From Novosphingobium sp. PhB57 (GTDB lineage: Bacteria; Pseudomonadota; Alphaproteobacteria; Sphingomonadales; Sphingomonadaceae), in NCBI RefSeq assembly GCF_004342985.1, contig NZ_SMBO01000001.1, forward strand, positions 744,001 to 808,000: a DNA stretch of 64,000 bases, written 5' to 3'. The notes beneath the pieces were generated by a model, which saw nothing but the letters and a program-made list of their open reading frames with translations, searched no databases and was not told the origin of the DNA. The translations under genes and the position numbers were made by a program. This document shows, piece by piece, positions 57,594-64,000 of the stretch (the stretch's first letter is position 1; each line of letters opens with the position of its first letter).

Positions 57594-58970
57594 ATGGCAA
57601 AGCCCAAGCGTCGATATGTCTGTCAGGCCTGCGGAGGAGTCTCCTCCCGCTGGCAAGGTCAATGTCCCGATTGCGGGGAGTGGAACACGCTGGCGGAAGA
57701 TGCGCCGCAGACGGTGTTTTCCTCCAAGCACGATCTCTCGTCCGGGGGGCGGCCGATCCTGTTCACGCCTCTCGATGCGCCAGGCGAATTGCCGAAGCGG
57801 CGCGCGAGTGGATTTGCGGAGTTCGACCGTGCGCTGGGCGGAGGACTGGTCCCCGGCTCCGCGATCCTGATGGGCGGCGACCCCGGCATCGGCAAATCGA
57901 CGCTCCTGCTTCAGGCTTCGGCGCATATCGCCCTGGCCGGCGGCAGCGTGGTCTATGTCAGCGGCGAGGAAGCCGCTGGGCAAGTGCGGCTGCGCGCGGA
58001 GCGACTGGGGCTGTCGAAGGCGCCGATCCTGCTGGCCTCCGCCACATCCGTGCGGGACATCCTGACCACGCTTGGCATGATGGACGCGCCGACCCTGCTG
58101 GTCATCGATTCGATCCAGACCATGCATTCCGACACGATCGAGGGCGCGCCGGGCACGGTCAGCCAGGTCCGCGGCTGCGCCTTCGAGCTGATCCGCTATG
58201 CCAAGGAGAACGATGTCACTCTCGTGCTCGTCGGCCACGTCACCAAGGACGGCACGATCGCCGGTCCGCGCGTATTGGAACATATGGTCGACGTGGTCAT
58301 GGCGTTCGAAGGCGAACGCAGCCACCAATACCGTATCCTGCGCAGCCTGAAGAACCGCTTCGGGCCGGTGGACGAAATCGGCGTCTTCGCCATGGAGGGG
58401 GCAGGATTGGCCGAAGTCGGCAATCCCTCGATGCTGTTCCTGTCCGGCCGTGATCAGGAAATGGCCGGAAGCGCTGTGTTTGCCGCCATGGAGGGGACGC
58501 GGCCCGTGCTCGTGGAAATCCAGGCGCTGATCGTCCGGCTCCAGAGCGGGGCAACACCGCGCCGTGCCGTGGTCGGTTGGGATTCGGGCCGCATGGCCAT
58601 GTTGCTGGCGGTTTTGGAGGCACGCTGCGGGCTCAATTTCTCCAGCGCGGAAGTCTACCTGAACGTCGCGGGCGGCTACCGCCTGGCAGATCCGGCAGCG
58701 GACCTTGCCGTGGCCGCCGCGCTGATTTCGGCGCTGGGAGACAGGCCGCTTCCGAAGAATGCGGTCTGGTTCGGGGAAGTCTCGCTCGCAGGGGAGATCC
58801 GCCCGGTTTCGCATTCATCGATCCGTCAGCGGGAATCGGCGAAACTCGGCTTTGGGCGCGCGATCGGGCCGGCAGGCGGGGCCAATGCCGAAGGTACGGC
58901 AAAGGGCATCGACTTTACCGGCCTGGCCATGTTGCCCAATCTCGTTGACCGTATCCTGACGGATGCCTAG
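57594..58970 (+). CDS. radA: DNA repair protein RadA
   Basis: RecA-like branch-migration helicase. 458 residues: N-terminal zinc finger CQACGG..CPDCGEW, Walker A GGDPGIGKSTLLLQ, Walker B TLLVIDSIQ, the RadA-specific KNRFG motif, and a Lon-like C-terminal domain. First gene of an operon with cvpA and the Fe-S scaffold gene. Confidence 0.98.
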   Translation: MAKPKRRYVCQACGGVSSRWQGQCPDCGEWNTLAEDAPQTVFSSKHDLSSGGRPILFTPLDAPGELPKRRASGFAEFDRALGGGLVPGSAILMGGDPGIGKSTLLLQASAHIALAGGSVVYVSGEEAAGQVRLRAERLGLSKAPILLASATSVRDILTTLGMMDAPTLLVIDSIQTMHSDTIEGAPGTVSQVRGCAFELIRYAKENDVTLVLVGHVTKDGTIAGPRVLEHMVDVVMAFEGERSHQYRILRSLKNRFGPVDEIGVFAMEGAGLAEVGNPSMLFLSGRDQEMAGSAVFAAMEGTRPVLVEIQALIVRLQSGATPRRAVVGWDSGRMAMLLAVLEARCGLNFSSAEVYLNVAGGYRLADPAADLAVAAALISALGDRPLPKNAVWFGEVSLAGEIRPVSHSSIRQRESAKLGFGRAIGPAGGANAEGTAKGIDFTGLAMLPNLVDRILTDA

Positions 58971-58981
58971 TTCGGGGCCTT

Positions 58982-59503
58982 ATGACCGGTTTCGATATTG
59001 CTGTTCTGGTGTTTGTGGGCGTGGGTGCCGCCACCGGATTTCTGAGAGGTTTCGTGCAGGAGATTCTCGCTTTGGGAGCGTGGATCTTCGCCGTGTTCGC
59101 CATCCGGGCGCTGCATACGCCGCTGTCGGCCTGGCTGGTTCCTTATAGCGGCGACGGAACGGCCACGCCGGTAATCGCTTTTGCGGTGCTGCTGCTGGTG
59201 CCTTTCATCGTCGTAAGGCTGATCGCGAGCTGGGCGGGCAAGCGAAGCCGCGCCTCGGTACTGGGTCCGATCGATCGTGTGCTCGGGTTCGGCTTTGGCG
59301 CGGTGAAGGGCGTTATCGTCGTGATCCTGGGCTTCTCCGTCCTGGTGCTGGGCTATGACACGGTCTGGGGCATCGGCGGCCGACCAGCCTGGATGAAGGA
59401 AGCGCGGACTTATCCCTTCGTCAACGCCAGCAGCGAGGCACTGGTGAAGATGATTTCCGAGCGCCGCCGGGAGGCGCTGAGGGCCGAGGCGGCGGGAACC
59501 TGA
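58982..59503 (+). CDS. cvpA: CvpA family membrane protein
   Basis: 173 residues with four membrane segments. The N-terminal FDIAVLVFVGVGAATGFLRG is typical of the colicin V production family. Eleven bases after radA; its TGA shares one base with the next ATG. Function in sphingomonads is unknown, though roles in envelope integrity are reported for the family. Confidence 0.93.
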   Translation: MTGFDIAVLVFVGVGAATGFLRGFVQEILALGAWIFAVFAIRALHTPLSAWLVPYSGDGTATPVIAFAVLLLVPFIVVRLIASWAGKRSRASVLGPIDRVLGFGFGAVKGVIVVILGFSVLVLGYDTVWGIGGRPAWMKEARTYPFVNASSEALVKMISERRREALRAEAAGT

Positions 59504-59925
59504 TGTCGGCAACGGTGCTCTATACCCCTGAAGTCCTGGGCCTGACGATCAGGCTGGCGCATTATCCCTGGAGCGAGGCGCTGCCGCTGCAGGGCGAGGC
59601 ACGGTCCCAGAGCTGCGGCAGCACGATCGCGCTTGGCCTTTCGCTCGGCGAACGGGGAACCGTGGAGAGCATCGGCATCCGCAGCCAGGCCTGCGCCATC
59701 GGCCAGGCCGCCGCGGCTATCTTCGCCGATGCCGTCATCGGTCGCGGTCCCGAAGAAGTCTGCGTGACGGGCGAAACGATGGCGCGCTGGCTATCCGGCG
59801 AAGGCCCGATGCCCGAATGGCCCGGTCTGGCGAAGATTGCGGCCGCACGGGACTATCCCGGTCGGCACGGCGCAGTCCTGCTTCCCTGGCGCGCCGCCAT
59901 TCAGGCATTCTCGAAAGACGACTGA
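59503..59925 (+). CDS. Fe-S cluster scaffold-like protein (NifU/IscU N-terminal fold), third Cys missing
   Basis: 140 residues with the IscU/NifU-N fold. C38 (RSQSCGSTIAL) and C64 (RSQACAIGQAAAAIF) match the first two cluster ligands. In the third site (DYPGRHGAVLLPW) Ala124 replaces the expected Cys; C87 is nearby but not at the canonical position. It may therefore bind or transfer clusters differently, or act as a regulator of assembly. TGATG coupling to cvpA. Confidence 0.85.
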   Translation: MSATVLYTPEVLGLTIRLAHYPWSEALPLQGEARSQSCGSTIALGLSLGERGTVESIGIRSQACAIGQAAAAIFADAVIGRGPEEVCVTGETMARWLSGEGPMPEWPGLAKIAAARDYPGRHGAVLLPWRAAIQAFSKDD

Positions 59926-60040
59926 CTGGCGGCGGGGCGACCCGCTTTCCGGCATGACGAAGATGCAATCGTTGCAAGACTGCCGGGTACTTTGGCGGTT
60001 TTCTTCGCTTCAATTCCGTCTACATGAGGGCGCTAGCAAC

Positions 60041-60061
60041 GCCGTTTCCTTCCGAAACGGC
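60041..60061. other. Hairpin just upstream of alr
   Basis: GCCGTTTC-CTTCC-GAAACGGC, a perfect 8-bp stem ending 22 bases before the alr ATG. It could be a terminator for the upstream operon or limit alr translation; there is no T-run. Confidence 0.4.
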
Positions 60062-60082
60062 CGTCCGCGCAATGTGGTGAAG

Positions 60083-61126
60083 ATGTTTTCCGAGTTTCCT
60101 GCCTCCGCCCTCCGTCTCGCTTTCGACCGTGATGCCTTGCGCTCCAACTGGCTGGCGCTGGACCGCCTGTCCGGATCCGCGCGAGCGGGTGCCGCGGTCA
60201 AGGCCAACGGCTATGGCCTTGGCGCAAAGCAGGTGGTGCCGGTGCTGCACGCGGCAGGCTGCCATGACTTCTTCGTCGCGCATTGGGGGGAGGCATGGGA
60301 CCTGCTCGATTGCGTGAGCCCCTCGGCGCTTTCCGTGCTGCACGGCCCCTTGACGCCGCAGGATGCCGCGTTTGCGCGCGAAAGCGGTATTACGCCGGTG
60401 ATCAATTCGCTCGCCCAGGCCAGGCGCTGGACCGAGGCGGGCGGCGGCCGCTGCCATCTCATGGTCGATACCGGCATGAACCGTCTCGGCATTCGCATGG
60501 AAGAACTGGGTGACGAAGCGATAGCCGCGCTCGATATCGACCTGTTGCTTTCGCACCTGGCCTCGGCCGAGGAAGAGACCGATCTCAACGCCACGCAGTG
60601 CGCCCGGTGGCAGGAAGCGCGCCGGCAAGTGCCCCACATTCGCGCCAGTCTGGCCAACAGCGCCGGCATTGCGCTGGGCAGCGACTATCATGGCGACCTG
60701 ACGCGACCGGGCATCGCGCTCTACGGCGGCACTCCGCGGGCCGGTATGGAGCAGGATTTGCAGCAGGTCGTCCGTCCCGAGGCGGCGATCCTCCAGGTTC
60801 GCGACGTGTCTGCCGGAGAGACGATCGGCTACAACGCCACATATACCGCAAGTGCGCCCATGCGGGTCGGCGCCACCGCGCTCGGCTATGCCGACGGCTA
60901 TCTGCGCTGCTGGTCGGGCAAAGGCCTGTTCCGCGCCAAGGGTCATGAATTGCCGGTGCTCGGCCGTGTCAGCATGGACCTTACCGTCGTCGACCTGACT
61001 CACGCGCCGGACGTGGGCGAGGGGGACTGGATCACGGCAGATTACGCGCTTCCGCAAGCCGCGGCGGCATCCGGGCTTTCGCAATATGAATTGCTGACCC
61101 TGCTGGGCCGGCGTTTCGGGCGCTGA
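60083..61126 (+). CDS. alr: Alanine racemase
   Basis: PLP enzyme making D-alanine for peptidoglycan. 347 residues from ATG 60083. PLP lysine K40 in AAVKANGYGLG, MVDTGMNRLGI, catalytic Tyr in ETIGYNATYTA, LGYADGYLR and VSMDLTVVDLT. A frame open about 80 codons upstream was rejected because it lacks homology. Confidence 0.96.
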   Translation: MFSEFPASALRLAFDRDALRSNWLALDRLSGSARAGAAVKANGYGLGAKQVVPVLHAAGCHDFFVAHWGEAWDLLDCVSPSALSVLHGPLTPQDAAFARESGITPVINSLAQARRWTEAGGGRCHLMVDTGMNRLGIRMEELGDEAIAALDIDLLLSHLASAEEETDLNATQCARWQEARRQVPHIRASLANSAGIALGSDYHGDLTRPGIALYGGTPRAGMEQDLQQVVRPEAAILQVRDVSAGETIGYNATYTASAPMRVGATALGYADGYLRCWSGKGLFRAKGHELPVLGRVSMDLTVVDLTHAPDVGEGDWITADYALPQAAAASGLSQYELLTLLGRRFGR

Positions 61127-61311
61127 ACGGATCTGCCCCGACAAGGCCCTGGCCTTCCGTCGGCGGCAGAGCACAGTGAAAACCACCCAGGGCAAAATAG
61201 GCAAGGCACAGTCCGGTTTTGCTGCGCAGCAATTTGTGTTGCGTTGCGACAAGGGTGGGTGGTAACCTCTTGTCATACTGGCCGGGAATTAGGCAGACTG
61301 GGGATTGGCAA

Positions 61312-61869
61312 ATGGCTGAAACGGCGTCTCAGGACGACAACACGGTAATCATAAAAAAATACGCTAACCGTCGTCTCTACAATACGCGCTCGTCGAGCTA
61401 CATTACGCTCGATCATCTTGCCAAGATGACCCGCGAAGGGGTCGATTACAAAGTGCTCGATGCCAAAAGCGGCACGGACATCACGCATACGATCCTGACG
61501 CAGATCATCATGGAAGAAGAATCGAACGGTGAGCAGATGCTCCCGGTCAACTTCCTGCGCGAACTCATCAGTATGTACGGCAATTCGATGCAGTCGCTGG
61601 TTCCGCATTATCTCGAAGCGTCGATGGACAATTTCCGGGCCAATCAGTCGAAGCTGCACAAGGCTTTCGAAGACAGCCTGGGCAATAATCCGCTGGCAAA
61701 GCTGGCCGAACAGAACATGGCCATGTTCAAGGCTGCCGCCGCGGCCTTCATGCCCGGTGCCGAAAAGCCGGAGCCCAAGGCACCCGCTGCCGAAGACACC
61801 GGAGACCTTTCCGCGCTGCGCGATCAGATGGCGGAAATCCAGAAGAGGCTTGACGCGCTGGGCAAATAA
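61312..61869 (+). CDS. phaR: Polyhydroxyalkanoate synthesis repressor PhaR
   Basis: 185 residues. The N-terminal PHA-accumulation DNA-binding domain (IIKKYANRRLYNTRSSSYIT through DITHTILTQIIMEEES) is followed by a helical region and an Ala/Pro-rich linker with a C-terminal coiled coil. PhaR represses phasin and synthase genes until PHA binds it. The upstream 185 bases are relatively AT-rich. No phaC or phasin gene is in the window. Confidence 0.95.
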   Translation: MAETASQDDNTVIIKKYANRRLYNTRSSSYITLDHLAKMTREGVDYKVLDAKSGTDITHTILTQIIMEEESNGEQMLPVNFLRELISMYGNSMQSLVPHYLEASMDNFRANQSKLHKAFEDSLGNNPLAKLAEQNMAMFKAAAAAFMPGAEKPEPKAPAAEDTGDLSALRDQMAEIQKRLDALGK

Positions 61870-61970
61870 GGGTCTGCGCGGGGTGCTTTCGCGGCGCGTC
61901 ATCGGCGCCGCGGCTTGCCCGGAATGCAACGGATGGTCCGTCGCATCGCTCAGTTCAGGAAGAAGCACCC

Positions 61971-63509
61971 GTGTCCGCCATTCGTCACGCCCTCTCCACC
62001 AAGCGCGAGGACGACTTCGCCCAGTGGTACCAGGAAGTCATTTCCGAAGCCGAAATGGCCGAGGAATCGGGTGTTCGCGGGTGCATGGTCATCAAGCCGT
62101 GGGGCTACGGCATCTGGGAGCGCATCCAGCGCCTCATGGATGACCGGATCAAGGCCGCCGGCGTCACCAACTGCTACTTCCCGCTGTTCATTCCGCTTTC
62201 GTATTTCGCCAAGGAAGCCGAGCACGTCGAAGGCTTCGCCAAGGAAATGGCGGTCGTCACGCACCATCGCCTTGTCGGCGACGGCAAGGGCGGCCTCGTT
62301 CCCGATCCCGAAGCGAAGCTCGAAGAACCGCTGATCGTCCGCCCGACTTCGGAAACGGTGATCGGCGCGGCCATGGCCCGCTGGGTGCAGTCCTGGCGCG
62401 ACCTGCCGCTCATGGTGAACCAATGGGCCAATGTCGTGCGCTGGGAAATGCGCACTCGCATGTTCCTGCGCACCAGCGAGTTCCTCTGGCAGGAGGGCCA
62501 CACCGCTCACGCCGACCGCGACGATGCCATGACCGAGACGCTGCGCGCGCTCGAAATGTACCGCGACTTTGCCGAGACCGAGCTGGCCATGCCGGTGATC
62601 GCCGGCGAAAAGCCCGAGAATGAACGCTTCCCCGGCGCCGTCGCGACTTACTCGATCGAAGCCATGATGCAGGACGGCAAGGCGCTCCAGGCGGGCACTT
62701 CGCACTACCTCGGCACGGGCTTCGCAGAAGCGGCCGGCATCCAATATCAGGACAAGGAAGGCACGCAGCAATACGCCCACACGACCAGCTGGGGCACTTC
62801 CACCCGCATGGTCGGCGGCGTCATCATGACGCATGGCGACGATGACGGCCTGCGCGTTCCGCCGATGATCGCGCCGCAGCAGATCGTGATCCTGCCGATG
62901 CTGCGCGACAACGACGAGGACGAGGCGCTGCTCGCTTATTGCGAAGACTTGCGCAAATCGCTGGTCACCCAGTTCGCCCTGGGCGAACCGCTGCGCGTCC
63001 TGCTCGACAAGCGTCCCGGCAAGGCCACGCAAAAGCGCTGGGCCTGGGTCAAGAAGGGCGTTCCGCTGATCCTCGAGATCGGCGGCCGTGATGCCGCCGG
63101 CGGACAAGTCTCGATGCTGCGCCGTGACAAGCTCTGGAACGAGGCTGCGAAGGCAAACTTCGTGGGCATGGCCAAGGATGCGTTCGTTTCACGCGCCGCT
63201 GCCGAGGTCGAGGATATCCAGACCGCGCTCTTCGCCGAAGCCAAGACCAAGCTGGACGCGAACATCTCGCGCGCGGACAGCTTCGACGAACTTGCCGCCT
63301 TCTTCTCGGAAGAAAAGCGCTACCCGGGCTGGGTGGAAGTCGAATGGTCGCGCCCCACCGGCGAAGCGCTCGAGGCCGTCGTCCAGAAGCTGAAAACGCT
63401 GAAGCTCACCATCCGCAACACCCCGCTCGATGCTGCGCCGGTGTCCGGCAATTGTGTGTTCACCGGCGGTCCGGCACTTGAGCGCATCTACGTCGCAAGG
63501 TCCTACTGA
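61971..63509 (+). CDS. proS: Prolyl-tRNA synthetase, archaeal/eukaryote-like type
   Basis: Class II synthetase, 512 residues, GTG start. Segments RGCMVIKPWGYGIWERIQ, PTSETVIGAAMARWV, RWEMRTRMFLRTSEFLWQEG and AGTSHYLGTGFAEAAG belong to the archaeal/eukaryotic ProRS group. The protein ends in the hallmark C-terminal Tyr (VARSY) and lacks the bacterial editing insertion. Most alphaproteobacteria have the shorter type of about 440 residues, so this copy reflects old transfer or replacement. Confidence 0.95.
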   Translation: MSAIRHALSTKREDDFAQWYQEVISEAEMAEESGVRGCMVIKPWGYGIWERIQRLMDDRIKAAGVTNCYFPLFIPLSYFAKEAEHVEGFAKEMAVVTHHRLVGDGKGGLVPDPEAKLEEPLIVRPTSETVIGAAMARWVQSWRDLPLMVNQWANVVRWEMRTRMFLRTSEFLWQEGHTAHADRDDAMTETLRALEMYRDFAETELAMPVIAGEKPENERFPGAVATYSIEAMMQDGKALQAGTSHYLGTGFAEAAGIQYQDKEGTQQYAHTTSWGTSTRMVGGVIMTHGDDDGLRVPPMIAPQQIVILPMLRDNDEDEALLAYCEDLRKSLVTQFALGEPLRVLLDKRPGKATQKRWAWVKKGVPLILEIGGRDAAGGQVSMLRRDKLWNEAAKANFVGMAKDAFVSRAAAEVEDIQTALFAEAKTKLDANISRADSFDELAAFFSEEKRYPGWVEVEWSRPTGEALEAVVQKLKTLKLTIRNTPLDAAPVSGNCVFTGGPALERIYVARSY

Positions 63510-63527
63510 TCTGAAGGGGAAGAGGAC

Positions 63528-64000
63528 GTGTTGGGATCGATCAAGTACAACCTGACGAACCTGATGAACTTCAAGGGCCGGGATGCCCGGCAGACCTTCT
63601 GGTTCTACGTTCTCTTCCTCGTCGTGATCCAGTACGCCGTGGGCATGGTGATCGCCATGCCCATGATGGGCGGGATCATGAAGGGCGCCTTCATCGCCGC
63701 CCAGCAGGGCGTCTCCGGCGACGACATGAATGCCCGCGTCATGACCCAGATGGCGGGCTACATGCGCACGTCGATGACGGTCTCGACCATCGTGTCGCTC
63801 ACGGCAGGCCTGCTGCTGATCGCCTCGTTCGCCCGCAGGTTGCACGATTCCGGCAAGCCTGCCTGGATCTCGCTCCTGACATTCCTGCTTTCGGTCACGT
63901 CCAAGGCGATAGTCTGGTCCAGAATGGATGAAATCGTCTCCACCATGGAGAAGGTTTCCGCGGACAATCTGGAGACGGCTTTCGCCATGCAGTCGCGGAT
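63528..64000 (+). CDS. DUF805 membrane protein, 3' end outside window
   Basis: 157 codons visible from GTG 63528, preceded by AAGAGGAC. The family start FKGRDARQTFWFYVLFLVV and the later LLIASFARRLHDSGKPAW are diagnostic of DUF805. At least three membrane segments are visible, with an unusual Met-rich insert between the first two (about 45-80). Function unknown. It follows proS by 18 bases. Confidence 0.88.
   Translation, partial: MLGSIKYNLTNLMNFKGRDARQTFWFYVLFLVVIQYAVGMVIAMPMMGGIMKGAFIAAQQGVSGDDMNARVMTQMAGYMRTSMTVSTIVSLTAGLLLIASFARRLHDSGKPAWISLLTFLLSVTSKAIVWSRMDEIVSTMEKVSADNLETAFAMQSR

Overview
The window is high-GC (about 65%), densely coded DNA that reads as chromosomal sequence from a sphingomonad alphaproteobacterium, most likely Novosphingobium or a close relative. 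This is an inference from gene content and order: rph/rdgB/hemW/xerC beside hrcA/grpE, dnaK-dnaJ followed by a patatin gene, DOMON-like plus NamZ, a PHA repressor, a PEP-CTERM protein, and an archaeal/eukaryote-like ProRS. I see no rRNA, tRNA, CRISPR array, insertion sequence, phage module or plasmid gene. The window is a core-genome segment with small accessory pockets.

Layout. 1-4627 (minus): cell-shape operon mreB-mreC-mreD-mrdA, cut by the left edge. 4935-7261 (plus): mutL and a small lipoprotein. 7245-9848: a secreted nucleotide pyrophosphatase-like phosphodiesterase, then a glutaredoxin-MauE membrane fusion divergent from a MerR regulator, with a near-canonical mer-type operator between them. 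9911-14680: ychF, a TPR lipoprotein, a PEP-CTERM protein with a textbook sigma-54 promoter, pth and rplY. 14872-16644: two tandem TraB/GumN paralogues. 16826-19845: glyQS. 19920-22319: an NDUFAF5-like methyltransferase, comF, a candidate structured RNA, and hisI. 22714-23109: a secreted Trp/Gly/Lys/Pro-repeat protein. 23164-28727: an MFS-cysK-dienelactone hydrolase operon, a ZnuD-like TonB receptor and a PilZ protein. 28907-32331: tyrS, DOMON-like, NamZ and a small secreted protein. 32422-37770: VWA/GFA/MoxR cluster, GT87 enzyme, NYN-LOTUS protein, secreted unknown. 37799-45865: parE, an LppC-like lipoprotein, rsmI-yraN-gshB, DedA, aqpZ, xerC. 45862-55112: hemW-rdgB-rph opposite hrcA-grpE, a glycine-zipper lipoprotein, an HEXXH protein, a PCuAC copper chaperone, then dnaK-dnaJ. 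55217-64000: patatin, radA-cvpA-Fe-S scaffold, alr, phaR, proS and a DUF805 gene cut by the right edge.

Functional themes. Envelope and cell wall: mre/mrdA, LppC-like, alr, NamZ, lipoproteins, PEP-CTERM. Translation: glyQS, tyrS, proS, rplY, pth, rsmI, ychF. Proteostasis: hrcA, grpE, dnaK, dnaJ, with an RpoH-type promoter before dnaK. Genome maintenance: mutL, parE, xerC, radA, rdgB. Redox/metal: gshB, cysK, glutaredoxin-MauE, PCuAC, ZnuD-like receptor.

The most interesting signals are regulatory. They are the exact sigma-54 -24/-12 element before the PEP-CTERM gene, which sits tail-to-tail with a PrsT-like TPR lipoprotein; the mer-like 19-bp-spacer operator driving a nearly leaderless glutaredoxin-MauE gene; a candidate RNA with an intrinsic terminator at 21605-21860; and a promoter with a 12-bp palindrome filling its spacer at 37055-37083. 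Start codons below were chosen by family alignment, ribosome-binding sites and gene overlaps. Many frames open further upstream, and long antisense frames are common in this GC-rich DNA; they were left out.
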